Part shown: positions 12,938 to 22,402 of the stretch, one piece after another
Layout: each line of letters opens with the position of its first letter
How positions within the stretch are numbered: the first letter of the stretch is position 1
DNA from: Nemertoderma westbladi
Taxonomy: Eukaryota; Xenacoelomorpha; Nemertodermatida; Nemertodermatidae
Length of the DNA: 27,297 nucleotides
NCBI GenBank assembly: GCA_032718475.1
Contig: JAUCBJ010007577.1
Coordinates: 1 to 27,297 of the forward strand
Direction of reading: 5' to 3'
The notes under the pieces: generated by a model
Seen by the model: only the letters and a program-made list of their open reading frames with translations
Database searches by the model: none
What the model was told of the DNA's origin: nothing
Translations under genes and position numbers: made by a program

Positions 12938-13165
12938 CATCCCACGTGGCCCAGGGCTGCCATCACCCCATAATCAGATAACAGTTGGCCCATGCCCATG
13001 GCTGCCATTAAAAAAACTAACAGTAAAAAAAATAAAATACCCCCTCGTGGCCAAGGGAGGGTTGCCACTGCCCCCAGAATCAGTAATAGTATTGGCCCAT
13101 GGCTGCCATTCCATTAATACAACTAATAGTAAAAAAAAATAAAATACCACCTCGTGGCCCACCGC
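12938..13165. repeat. Degenerate 101-107 bp tandem repeat
   Basis: The string cgtggcc recurs at about 12945, 13046 and 13153, spaced by 101 and 107 bp. Each copy sits in the same context: ggcccatggctgccatt, then an A-rich stretch with aactaa(c/t)agtaaaaa and aaaatacc. The first copy is the most diverged. Function unknown. Confidence 0.75.
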
Positions 13166-13969
13166 TGGAATTGGAATTGTTTTATTGACATCAAAGTATG
13201 AAAACGAAAGTAAATGTGGTAGAGTATAAACTAACACCGACATAAGAAACACATAATTTAAGACGGACTTGCACATGAGATACTACCGGTAGTTCGAGTT
13301 ATACTAAAATATAAATGAAATATGATGTCGGGGATAGCCCCATGAGACAATGTCTTGTTTCCATGGGGGTCCCCTGGAAATACATGTCCAGTAGTTTAAA
13401 ACTAAATGAAAGAACACATTAAAATATCACGCGGATTATTAAAATATTTTACTTAAAATTCCTACAGTATAAAGATTTACTAAAATGAGTTAAATAAAAG
13501 GACATACATTAAAAGTATAACGATTTAATAAAAAGATTTGGTATAAAATAAGCATATACTGTAATATAATATAAATAAATAGAAATCGGTAAAGAGGCAG
13601 ATATTTTGGCGACACACATAATTTGGATTGTTTAAAATACATTAAAATAATTACCCGGGTTGAAGCATTAAAATATGACGGACAATATGATGGACAGTAT
13701 AGGTGGACAACTATATAGGCCACTTAAGTAAATTATTATTAAATATTAGTAATATTACTAAATATATTAAATTATATTATATTATATTATATATATTATA
13801 TTAAAAAGATATTAAATTATTAAAGAAAAAAATTATATTTAATAATAGTCAATAATCCAATCTTAATAATAACCAAAAAATAAAAAAGATCCTGCTACCA
13901 CTATGGCAGTAATGTGGTACTTACTACCTGCATTTTGCAACGTTAGGCCTATTGCTGACCGAACGAAAA
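13166..13969. other. AT-rich non-coding DNA, nothing recognised
   Basis: Short chance ORFs only. 13730-13810 is low-complexity DNA built from attatatt strings. There are no RNA gene signals and no conserved protein motif in any frame. Confidence 0.6.
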
Positions 13970-14018
13970 CTGCCCTGGTTCATGTGGGGATCGAACCCAT
14001 GACATACGGGAGATGTGA
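13970..14018 (-). mobile_element. tRNA-derived SINE fragment (B-box half), inverted
   Basis: On the minus strand this carries GGTTCGATCCC, a polymerase III B box, and matches 14338-14386 at 48 of 49 positions in opposite orientation. No A box is seen on its 5' side, where the sequence diverges at 14019, so this copy is truncated or its head has decayed. The minus-strand downstream sequence past gggcag differs from the other copy. Confidence 0.75.
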
Positions 14019-14310
14019 GATGATGTTCATTTCAATTATTCAATTATTTATTTCATATATTAACATATTTTAATATTTTTAATAATTAATATTTTAATAT
14101 TAATTATAAATGCTAATTTTTACTCATTACTACATTTCACATTTGATTAAATTTACTTAGGTTAATTTACAATAAGTTGAGTAAATTACTGTATATTTAT
14201 TGTAGGTATATTCTGTCTTCCGTGCCTCAGTGAGGCATAGTCTATGTCAGGTCTTAAATGGGAGTCTTACAAATTCGAACGTCAACGAACAAATTCGAAG
14301 GTTACTGTTC
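14019..14310. other. AT-rich spacer between the two SINE copies
   Basis: A low-complexity A/T stretch that would form the loop of the 49-bp inverted repeat. 14244-14310 may be the start of the plus-strand SINE or host flank. No gene seen. Confidence 0.5.
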
Positions 14311-14470
14311 CACCTTGGTGTAGTGGTTGCATTGAATTCACATCTCCCGTATGTCATGGGTTCGATCCCCGCATGAACCAGGGCAGTGGCATTTCGCCCT
14401 CTAGCGGCAGAATACTCTGTGACTCTGCAAAAGATACAGCTCATATTGTAATAGATGCCGATTGGGGGAT
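14311..14470 (+). mobile_element. tRNA-derived SINE with A and B boxes
   Basis: The A-box-like TGGTGTAGTGG lies at 14316-14326 and the B box GGTTCGATCCC at 14359-14369, a normal polymerase III spacing. The segment then runs through gaaccagggcag into cgccctctagcggcag (14395-14410) and a tail ending near aatagatgcc. The tRNA-like part does not fold as a credible functional tRNA (no proper acceptor pairing seen), so a SINE is preferred over a tRNA gene. A related tail without the tRNA-like head occurs at 15134. The exact 3' end is uncertain. Confidence 0.75.
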
Positions 14471-14547
14471 CAAAATTAATTAATAAGTCTAAAGACTAAA
14501 TAAGTCTCAAACATCTTGCCTCATGGCTCGCCCCTTAGAACTCTTAA

Positions 14548-15059
14548 CCCTATCCATACCGGGGGGGGGGGGGGGGGGGGGGACTTTTGGAGACGCACTT
14601 TATTTGATTGCTTGGTTCAAAGCCAAACCACATTTATTGCAAGTGAAATTCCGTTACTTTTCCTAAAATTTATTATTCTTTATCTTAAAACAAAAACTAA
14701 TTTTCGTATTATTATTTATGACCATGAAAATGACTCGTAAACTGACCTGTCTCTGAATCTGTCATATTATTGTTGAACTATTGTAGGAGGGAAATTTAAA
14801 ATTCAATTAATCAATTTAATATCAATTTAAAATCAATTTAAACATAATTATAGTATATAAATATTATATTTGAGCATTAGTGTGTGGCATATTTGGATAG
14901 AGGAATAAATTTTGTATCTAAAACCTTTTACTTTAAAGTAATATCATCACACCACACAAAGTTATATGCTTCCAAACTTTACGTCCCCAAAAGTCCCCCC
15001 CCCCCCCCCCCCCCCCCCCCGGTAGTTTGAGCGTCTAAAGTACCCCGGTATAGATAGGG
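14548..15059. mobile_element. piggyBac-like MITE flanked by TTAA, with poly-G and poly-C blocks
   Basis: Both ends carry the inverted terminal sequence CCCTATCNATACC, each flanked by TTAA (14544-14547 and 15060-15063), as expected for TTAA-targeting piggyBac-type transposons whose termini begin CCC. The 512-bp element has no transposase ORF, so it is non-autonomous. A run of 22 G (14561-14582) and a run of 26 C (14995-15020) face each other. They continue the inverted symmetry into acttttgg(a/g)gacg on the inner side. The right end has 26 extra bases between terminus and C run (15021-15046) that the left end lacks. The interior is AT-rich. The family assignment rests on TTAA and terminal bases only. 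Confidence 0.78.
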
Positions 15060-15133
15060 TTAAGCAATATAACTTTATCGTTTTGCGGATTGTAAATAAC
15101 AAAGCTAGAGAAGATGTTAATTTTCAAATAATA

Positions 15134-15225
15134 CGCCCTCTAGCGGCAGACAGGGGAACTTCAGACTACTCTATGTCTCCGCAAAAGATATGGCCTTTGC
15201 CGTAGTAAATAGATGCCTACCGAGT
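15134..15225 (+). mobile_element. SINE tail fragment (second copy)
   Basis: Starts with the same 16-bp cgccctctagcggcag as 14395, then actactctatgtctccgcaaaagatatggc, which parallels the first copy's actctgtgactctgcaaaagata, and ends near aatagatgcc. It has about 20 extra bases after the shared 16-mer. No tRNA-like head precedes it, so it is 5' truncated or a related family that shares the tail. Confidence 0.65.
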
Positions 15226-16244
15226 TTAAACCTATTCGGAATGAAAATATCAAAATTCCAAGCCTTGATCTGTACACAAATTTATAGGTGTTTCATCAAA
15301 GGGGCTGCTAACAGAGGGGGCTGCTGATTTATTTGCCTTGGGGGTATACGTGTAGATTAAATGCAATAGAGACCGGGTCGTATCTACTTAATGAATAACG
15401 AGGGCAGAGGAGGGGGCCCGCTGTTGAGCGTAGTTGATAGTTGCCTCACTGAAATGTGGCGCGTGGGATGCGATAGAGTAATTAGTTGCCAGTAGGGAGC
15501 CGTATACCATAGACATTATAAACATAAATATAGACATTATGTCATAGTGATCTCATTGGTAATATAAAAACTAATTAATCTAAAAATAGAAATCAATGTA
15601 TAAAGTAAAAGTAATACAATTTATTAATTTAAAATAAAGTACAAATGAATAAATAAAGTAAAATAAAATGCAAATAATTAATTAAAATTAAATACATATA
15701 AATAAGTATTAATAAATAAAAGAGCCGCGTTGTCACTTATGACACCCTCTTGGCCCTCTAGGCGATAGTTAGACAACAGTGACACCATTGCGTATCGGAT
15801 TGATTAATTAGGATAATCAATTAAACCCTAATTAGGAGTCGTAAGACACCTATTGGGGTTTAATTGTACTAATTAATTGATGACACCTGTCAATTAGGGT
15901 CTAATTGGCCTATTTAGGAGGTGTCACCCAGACAGTCTGGCGCCAGTCAGTGGGGTCCAACTGTCGCTGAGCCGCCCAAGACCCTACTACTCCCGATAAA
16001 CATAGCCTATTCATTACTTAGTTGATCAAGAGTGGGTTGGTTTAGCCCCGTCAACTAAATAAGTCATTGAGGGCTATAGCGCCTAGGGCACCATTGAAGG
16101 CAAAGGCTTGATGCGCATCTGCATTAGAGATGATACACGCCCCGCCCTGTCTATACTGGATGCTCTTCTACCAGTGTTAGGTAACCTAACCCAGGAGGCA
16201 CACTTGGCTCAGGGTGTAACAAATGGACCCCAACTGTGTAACAA
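15226..16244. other. Non-coding spacer with low-complexity DNA and small inverted repeats
   Basis: 15490-15720 is A/T-rich with repeated aataaagtaaaat strings. 15720-15960 contains several gacacc/ggtgtc strings, including an inverted pair tgacacct (15881-15888) and aggtgtca (15919-15926), and repeated taattagg strings. This may be a decayed transposon end but no family is recognised. 16080-16244 probably grades into the 5' leader of the LINE. No protein-coding signal. Confidence 0.5.
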
Positions 16245-16565
16245 ATCAACCAATGACTAGACATGCTGACAAGGTCGGCGGAAGGTAATCAACCAACGGC
16301 GACCTACTGCGAAGACGCTTGTAGGAGTTGCGACCCCAAGCGGTTTACTCCCGCAACTGAAAGATATGAGTATAAGAACCCTCCAGGAGAAATACCGGCT
16401 CGGTCGTCGCCCGGGTCAACAAGGACCGCGTCCCTCAGTGGTACACCAGGCTGGGATCGATAAATTGGCTACTGGAACGGAAGACAGAGAAGAAAGAAGA
16501 ACCAACCTGTTGAAATGTAAAAAGACACTAAAGATTGCTAAAGATTGCTGATTGAACGCACGCAC

Positions 16566-17878
16566 GCTGAAAACACATACCAAACAGGGTGACATGGTCG
16601 CTCTGGCAATGGAATATAACATCGACATCATCTGCATCCAAGAACATCGGATTTGTCATGAAGACACTGCCATGAAGTACAATGCATTGGAAATGAATGG
16701 ATGTTAGTAACAAGCTCAGCAGTAAGAAACTCGGCCAATGCATCAATTGGTGGAGTAGGAATTCTGCTAAGCCCATTTGCACTTAAGACCCTAAACAACA
16801 TCGAATCTATAAATTCCAGGGTTATGATAGCAACATTTGATGCTACAGTCCAACCAATGCCTCAGAGACAGAACAAGCAGTCAAGTTTTATGAAGAACTG
16901 ACTGGACTTATAAAGGACATTCCGAAACATAATGTTAAAGTCATTGCTGGTGACCTGAATGCGCAAATTGGCCCAGAAGACATCAAGGGTTACACCTATA
17001 ACACCAGTTCTAACAGAAATGGGTACTTACTTTTCAACCTAATGGAAGAATGTGAATTGATACCAACAAACAACACATTCGAAAAGAGTAAGGGGAAGCT
17101 ATGGACCTTTCAATACCCCAATGGAACCAAAGCACAACTGGATTACATCCTTATAAACAAAAAGTGGAGAAACAGCATGATCAACTGCGAGGCATACAGC
17201 TCGTTCAACCTAATTGGTTCGGACCACAGAATTGTGACTGCAGAGATCAGACTCTGTTTGAGAGCCAGCAAATCCAGGACAAGCAAGCAAATCAAATATG
17301 ACTGGGAGAAACTCAGAACTGACAATGCTGTAAAGGATGCTTATATAGTAGAAGTTCAAAACCGCTTTGAAGCACTTCAGTCAATGGATGAAGACCAATC
17401 CACCAATTCAATATACCAGAATATAATAACAGCCCACAAGGAAACAGCTAAGAGGCATATCCCCCAGAAACCTAAACGAAAACAGTATGTGCCATGGCAA
17501 AACTCTGAGGTTACTTGTAAGAGAGAAGATCTTAAGATAGCCTACAAAGTTAAAATCGAAAAACCAACAACCGAAAACATTAACAAGGTTGAGAAAGCTA
17601 AGGACGATCTTAAATTGGCCTACAACATCAGCCAGGAAAAGTTCATACAGGATAAAACTGAAGCAATTACAACTGCTCACATACAGCAACAATCAAGACT
17701 TACCTGGCAAACTGTAAATGAGGTATCTGGTCGGAAAAGTTGTGCAAAGGGGCGCCTCAAAGCCGATAGTCCTGAAGAACGTGTTGGGAAGTGGACAAAT
17801 CACTTCAGCAACTTGGTGGGCAGCCACCAAACATCGAGGTCAGCCCTACAAGGAAAATATATGACAAGACACTACCTA
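16566..17878 (+). pseudogene. LINE APE endonuclease domain and linker (frameshifted)
   Basis: Endonucleases of this class nick target DNA to prime reverse transcription. Frame 1 (16566-16707) encodes a segment with IDIICIQEHR, including the catalytic Glu. It stops after NGC at 16708. A second frame from about 16701 continues with GGVGILLSP up to FDA near 16846. A third frame from 16847 to 17878 carries GDLNAQIG (Asp/Asn pair), LDYILI and the terminal GSDHR motif (about 17218-17232), followed by a Lys-rich linker and WQTVNEVSG. Two breaks are therefore visible: a one-base type frameshift near 16705 and a small deletion near 16846 that removes the strand expected before SPTNASE. The longest intact piece starts at an internal ATG (17042) that is not a natural start. 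Confidence 0.85.
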
Positions 17879-18030
17879 TAGAAACAGGGGGTTTCACACC
17901 TGCCGAACTCCAAAGAAGCCTTAAAAGCATGTCCAATAATAAAGCGAGTGGATTAGATGAAATCCCAGCGGAGGTATGGAAAACCGGAGTTCTAAACAGA
18001 CCATTATTGAATGTTTGCAACAGGTTGGAT
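17816..18030 (+). pseudogene. LINE reverse transcriptase N-terminal stump
   Basis: After a frameshift near 17815 the reading continues in another frame through TGGFTPAEL and NNKASGLDEIPAEVWKTG, the early reverse transcriptase motif in which the conserved K-x-x-G-x-D-x-I/V-x-x-E pattern is seen. The frame ends at a stop (18037-18039). The palm motifs that should follow, including YxDD, are absent: the sequence passes directly into the C-terminal region. Judged against the usual layout of the family, several hundred residues are missing, so this is an internal deletion with its junction near 18020-18030. Confidence 0.8.
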
Positions 18031-18683
18031 TGCATATAAATGCTACAAAGACCGAATTCATGACCTTTAATGTTGATGGAAACTTGACAACCATTGGTAA
18101 TAATCAACTACGGAAGGTCGATGACTTCCAGTACCTTGGATCATGGATAGAGAGTAGCAAAAAGGACATAGAAGTTAGGAAAGCAAAGGCTTGGGTAGCT
18201 CTATCAAAAATGGATACCATCTGGAAATCAGATCTCTCCAGGCACCTGAAGACTAAGTTCTTTCGAGCCACAGTGGAAAGTGTATTTTTATACGGGGGTG
18301 AGACCTGGATATTGACTAAATCACTTGAACAACGAATTGATGGTTGCTACACAAGACTACTAAGGGCAGCCCTAAACATCAGCTGGAGACAACACATGAC
18401 AAACGCCGAGCTTTATGGTACAATACCTGCAGTATCAACCACCCTCCGTGAACGCAGATTAAGATTCAGTGGGCACTGCTGGCGAAGTAAAGACAAGGTC
18501 ATACCAGATCTACTTCTCTGGCAACCAACTCATGGAAAGCGTAGTCGTGGACGACCGGCCATAACATATATAGATCAACTTGAAAGGGATACTGAACTTG
18601 GGAGAAACGAAATTGCGACAACTATGGAGAATCGGGAAACCTGGAAGGATCTCATTTCCACTGTCCGAGTTCGCTCGACCTAG
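18022..18683 (+). pseudogene. LINE region C-terminal to reverse transcriptase
   Basis: One open frame to a TAG at 18681 encodes the connection region typical of these elements: HINATKTEFM, FQYLGSWI, ATVESVFLYGGETW, the GCYTRLLRAAL helix, ISWRQHMTN, RRLRFSGHCWR and HGKRSRGRP. The upstream ATG at 17976 lies in sequence that belongs to the other frame, so it is not a true start. Sequence in this part is well kept with no stop for 220 codons, which suggests that the element is not very old or that the deletion is recent. Confidence 0.85.
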
Positions 18684-18695
18684 TAGTAGTAGTAA

Positions 18696-19245
18696 TACTG
18701 TAATTATTTATTACTTGGGAATTTTATTTTTAAATTGGTACTTTTTCGTTGCTAAATTCTTTATAAAGATAACCGATTGTAGGCTAGGCTACTACTGTTT
18801 TACTCCTTATACTCAAAGTTAATTAAATAATTTAGTGTTCTCGGGTACTACTTATTATGTATAACTAGAGAGCCGCTTAAATACATAAAACCAATATTGG
18901 ATATTGAGTTCCGTTTTGGAGTTCGTCTTGTAGTGTAGACACTAGTAAAGTTGCAATAACATTTACAAAAATGGCGTTCAATGTAGCAAGCTCTTTTAAC
19001 ACGTAATGAAATTCAAGTAGGCCTAATTCCACCCAAAATATTTTATTTTACTTATTTCGCCGGGAAAAAAGTAAAATCAATGCCATAGGGTTACTTTTTT
19101 CCCTATGGAAAAAAGTTATCTGTTTTTCCTCCCGATTTTGGGGTTCGAGCCCGATTCCCGATTCGAGCAAAAAAGTAATAATTTAAGAATAAAATATTTT
19201 AAACTCAGAAAAGGGAAAAGTCTGACAATCACCACACCACCGTAA
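18696..19245. other. Non-coding spacer with one strong hairpin
   Basis: AT-rich sequence after the LINE with no coding signal. CCATAGGG (19083-19090) and CCCTATGG (19101-19108) form a perfect 8-bp inverted repeat around a 10-base T-rich loop. A related run of aaaaaagt strings surrounds it. The region may belong to the same unit as the minisatellite that follows. Confidence 0.5.
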
Positions 19246-19566
19246 TTAAAATAATGTTGTTTGTGTTAAAATAATGTTGTTTGTGTTAAAATAATGTTGT
19301 TTGTGTTAAAATAATGTTGTTTGTGTTAAAATAATGTTGTTTGTGTTAAAATAATGTTGTTTGTGTTAAAATAATGTTGTTTGTGTTAAAATAATGTTGT
19401 TTGTGTTAAAATAATGTTGTTTGTGTTAAAATAATGTTGTTTGTGTTAAAATAATGTTGTTTGTGTTAAAATAATGTTGTTTGTGTTAAAATAATGTTGT
19501 TTGTGTTAAAATAATGTTGTTTGTGTTAAAATAATGTTGTTTGTGTTAAAATAATGTTGTTTGTTG
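19246..19566. repeat. 20-bp minisatellite, array 1 (about 16 units)
   Basis: Sixteen near-perfect copies of ttaaaataatgttgtttgtg in tandem without visible variation until the last, which ends ttgttgcaataac. The homogeneity suggests recent expansion or gene conversion. Confidence 0.95.
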
Positions 19567-20156
19567 CAATAACTGGAAATAACTGCAAATAAATTGTTGC
19601 AATAGTGAAGGAAGGGAGTTCCCGGAAGTGATCCTTACTTTCTACCATATATTTTGACAGACAAACTGACTGACGGACATTTTTTGTTAATTTTTACATT
19701 TTCTAGTGGGATCTGAATGACACTTGGTACTGAAAGGGTTAAACTTGATTTTCTCGAAAAACTATAATTTGGTGCCTTACCAAATTTTCGGCACCATTTT
19801 CTGGGATGGGAATTAATGGAACAGTTCAAAAATTTGTCACATGGGACAGTTTTATATAAGGAGCCGATGACAGTTCCAGTTTTTTCTAAAAATCCTTGGA
19901 TTGTTTTTTAAAATGTTTAATGAAAAGAAAACAGAAAAATTTCAATTTTTCATTTTTCGTGCCCATTTTGCACCCATGGAGAACCATGAAGCCAACTTTT
20001 CGAAAATCAAAAATGTCATTATGTTCCCAATGAAATTCTGATTCAGTAACCCAATTTTCGGGCCATGACTATTTTTTGTTAAATAATTAATGCTACCGAA
20101 AAAATCTCAAATTTTAACTTAAATCATTAAGGACATTATGAAGTGGACACCTCCAC
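19567..20156. other. Spacer between two arrays of the same minisatellite
   Basis: About 590 bp of unique AT-rich DNA with many tttttc/gaaaaa strings and no ORF with recognisable motifs. Because identical minisatellites sit on both sides, spacer and arrays probably belong to one repeat unit or transposon. Some non-autonomous elements carry internal minisatellites, but no terminal motif of a named family is seen. Confidence 0.45.
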
Positions 20157-20332
20157 TTAAAATAATGTTGTTTGTGTTAAAATAATGTTGTTTGTGTTAA
20201 AATAATGTTGTTTGTGTTAAAATAATGTTGTTTGTGTTAAAATAACGTTGTTTGTGTTAAAGTAATGTTGTTTGTGTTAAAATAATGTTGTTTGTGTTAA
20301 AATAATGTTGTTTGTGTTAAAATAATGTTGTG
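20157..20332. repeat. 20-bp minisatellite, array 2 (about 9 units)
   Basis: Same unit and orientation as the array at 19246. It holds two single-base variants (aataacg near 20241 and aagtaatg near 20261) and ends abruptly at gttgtgtaaaag. Confidence 0.95.
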
Positions 20333-21828
20333 TAAAAGCTTTTGTGGGATAACTGATACGTTTGCCTTTGCTGGCCAGTTCCCCCCCAGTCGCTAGAATA
20401 CTCTCAAAGGGATTTATAACTAAAATAGTGCAAGCTACCAGCTTATTGGCTGATGTGCTGTGTGGAGATATCTGGGCTCAGTTTAATCGGCCAACTAGCT
20501 TAGAGAGGTTGCTTTAGCCTTGCTGTCCGTATCGGCCAATAGAATTTGAGTGGGCGTTAATTTCGACCTATCCCAGGGCTACTGAACTGAATTTCCTATC
20601 TCACTGCTCATCCTCTGTGTTGGACGGGAGCTTCGGGGAATAAGAGTTTTTGGTATACTCGTATAGTAGTAGTAGTCATATGATTTTATATGATTCTGTT
20701 GTTGTGTTCCCATTTTCGCCATAACACCGGCTTTTTGGGAAGAACTCTAGTAAAACTGCTTAAATTATCGAAAGTATAAACTGTTACCGAACCTTAACGC
20801 ATCTTAACATACTTACTTAATTTAACTGCATTAATCATATTGTTTGTACTGTTATTTTACTGTCAGTTATTAATTGTACCTATTTGTTGATGGAAATATT
20901 GCTCTTTGGATAATACGGATAAATCACCCAAATTTCCCAATTTTCTTGATACACTACAGGTTAGAGAGGCGGGCTATATATAACAATTGCGATTTATATT
21001 AATGTGGTGTGTATTGAATCTAATGTTATTTAGCAGACCCTACATGAGTCAATTACTGCTCTCTTTATGTGTGATCAAATATACTGACGGTCGGCAGAAT
21101 AGTGTGTATGATTGTGATTGGTAACAAAGTATTTCCTAAAGAATACGCTTTATACTTTAATCATAAGCGGTATCGTTGCGTTTTAGTATAAGTCTTAGTT
21201 CTGTTTAAATAGATAAAGCGCCACGTCCTAAAGGAACTGTTAATATTTCCCGAAAGCCAATAATATCTGTCAGAGATTAATTATTAACGATCTATCGAAT
21301 AATACAGTAGGTATACACTGCAACCTTACACTGCAATAATACAATTTAAGCATCCGAATTCAGCCTCCCGGGTGTAGATCCATCGGGTGAATGATCGCGC
21401 ATGGGCTGACTTCGGCTAATGTTTTGCGTATTAGCATAAAATATTGTCGTATGCTAAAGTGGTTTTAATTAACTAAAAGACATATAAATTTTGGCAGGTT
21501 AAACTGCTAAAGGTCTTCAAAAGCGCGAACAGTAACAGTTTATAATCTTATTGCAGTAGGCAATAAGGTTGCAAAATACCGTAGTGACTGGTAAAACTGA
21601 ACCGGTACTTCTGTAGGTCAGTAGGCCTAACTGTCATCACCGGTACCGGTACTGCTGTACAAGTACATTAGTATTATTCGATTTTGATTATTGTATACCG
21701 GTAGGTCTTGGTACTTAATCAGGGAACGGCCGCCCTGATTTTTATTTGAGATTCTACTTATTTCTGTCGGTTTTATTTACTAGTAGGCTAATATTGAGCA
21801 GAAGGCGTGTGACCCTGCTCAGATTGTT
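20333..21828. other. Non-coding DNA, possible LTR or 5' leader of the downstream gag element
   Basis: Base composition here is less AT-rich than to the left, with CCAAT-type strings (attggctg near 20444, ggccaatag near 20534) and a (tag)n run near 20665. A 5' LTR is expected somewhere between here and the gag ATG, but with only one LTR in view it cannot be delimited, and no primer binding site was recognised. No protein-coding signal. Confidence 0.35.
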
Positions 21829-22402
21829 CAGATAATTGTAGGCTGAGCTGCTGTCTGACTGTTGTTGAGTTTGGAGAGATTACGGCGTGTGTAGAGTTTG
21901 TCTGATAAAGTGCCGTTAGTAAGTTGGGGCAGCCATATGCTGTAAGGTCAATCCCCTCTTAAAGAATAAGTCGTACTACCGTGTTAGAACGCATACTAAC
22001 TAACAGTTTCAGAGTCTGCATATACTGTAGTTTATTTAGGCTTGATCGTAGTCTGCCAGTGTTTTGGCCTGTGTTTGTTTGTGTGGTCTGTTCAGGTACC
22101 GTAATAGTTATTACTCAGATATTTTGTAGGCTGGATTGTTGTCTAGCTACTTTTAGGTCTGAAGGGATTGCTGCGTGTGTAGAGTTGTCTGATAAAGTGC
22201 CGTTAGTAAGTTGGGGCAGCCATATGCGGTAAGGTCAATCCCCTCTTAAAGAATAAGTCGTACTACCGTGCTAGAACGCATACTAACTAACAGTTTCAGA
22301 ATCTGCACATACTGTAGTTTGTTTAGGCTTGATAGTAGTCTGCCAGCGTTTGGTTTGTATTCTGTTTGAGTATTCTGTACGGGTAGCGTAATATTTATTA
22401 TT
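21829..22402 (+). repeat. Two-copy 287-bp tandem duplication
   Basis: Copy 1 spans about 21829-22115 and copy 2 about 22116-22402. Corresponding strings keep an exact 287-bp offset at three points: cagata (21829/22116), tctgataaag (21901/22188) and the end at cagag (22403). Inside is a long almost identical block, from gtgtgtagag through aagttggggcagccatatg and ggtcaatcccctctt to aacagtttcag. The edges are more diverged. It lies in what may be the leader or LTR of the retroelement. Short chance ORFs in it are not convincing. Confidence 0.88.

Larger units (their letters stand above)
16245..18695 (+). mobile_element. Degenerate non-LTR retrotransposon (LINE) with APE endonuclease, internally deleted
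   Basis: A single-orientation element carries, in order, a leader, an apurinic endonuclease-like domain, a stump of reverse transcriptase and the region C-terminal to it. Coding capacity is spread over at least four reading frames. It ends in a short (tag)n run at about 18680-18692, a common 3' tail style for LINEs of the RTE/CR1-like group. The 5' limit is uncertain and may lie up to 150 bp upstream. The catalytic YxDD part of the reverse transcriptase is missing, so it is immobile unless rescued in trans. The clade cannot be fixed by eye. Confidence 0.88.

Noticed and set aside
12974-13723. Small minus-strand ORFs with hydrophobic stretches (100 and 77 codons)
   Set aside because: They lie in AT-rich repeats, where T-rich codons give Phe, Tyr, Ile and Leu by chance. 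There is no conserved motif or codon signal.
14311-14386. Functional tRNA gene
   Set aside because: A and B boxes are present but a 7-bp acceptor stem and a credible anticodon arm are not seen, and an inverted second copy with SINE tail sequence exists nearby.
14516-14740. 74-codon ORF with a Gly run
   Set aside because: The glycines come from the 22-G homopolymer of the MITE.
21981-22232. 83-codon plus-strand ORF
   Set aside because: It straddles the two copies of the 287-bp tandem repeat and has no recognisable domain.
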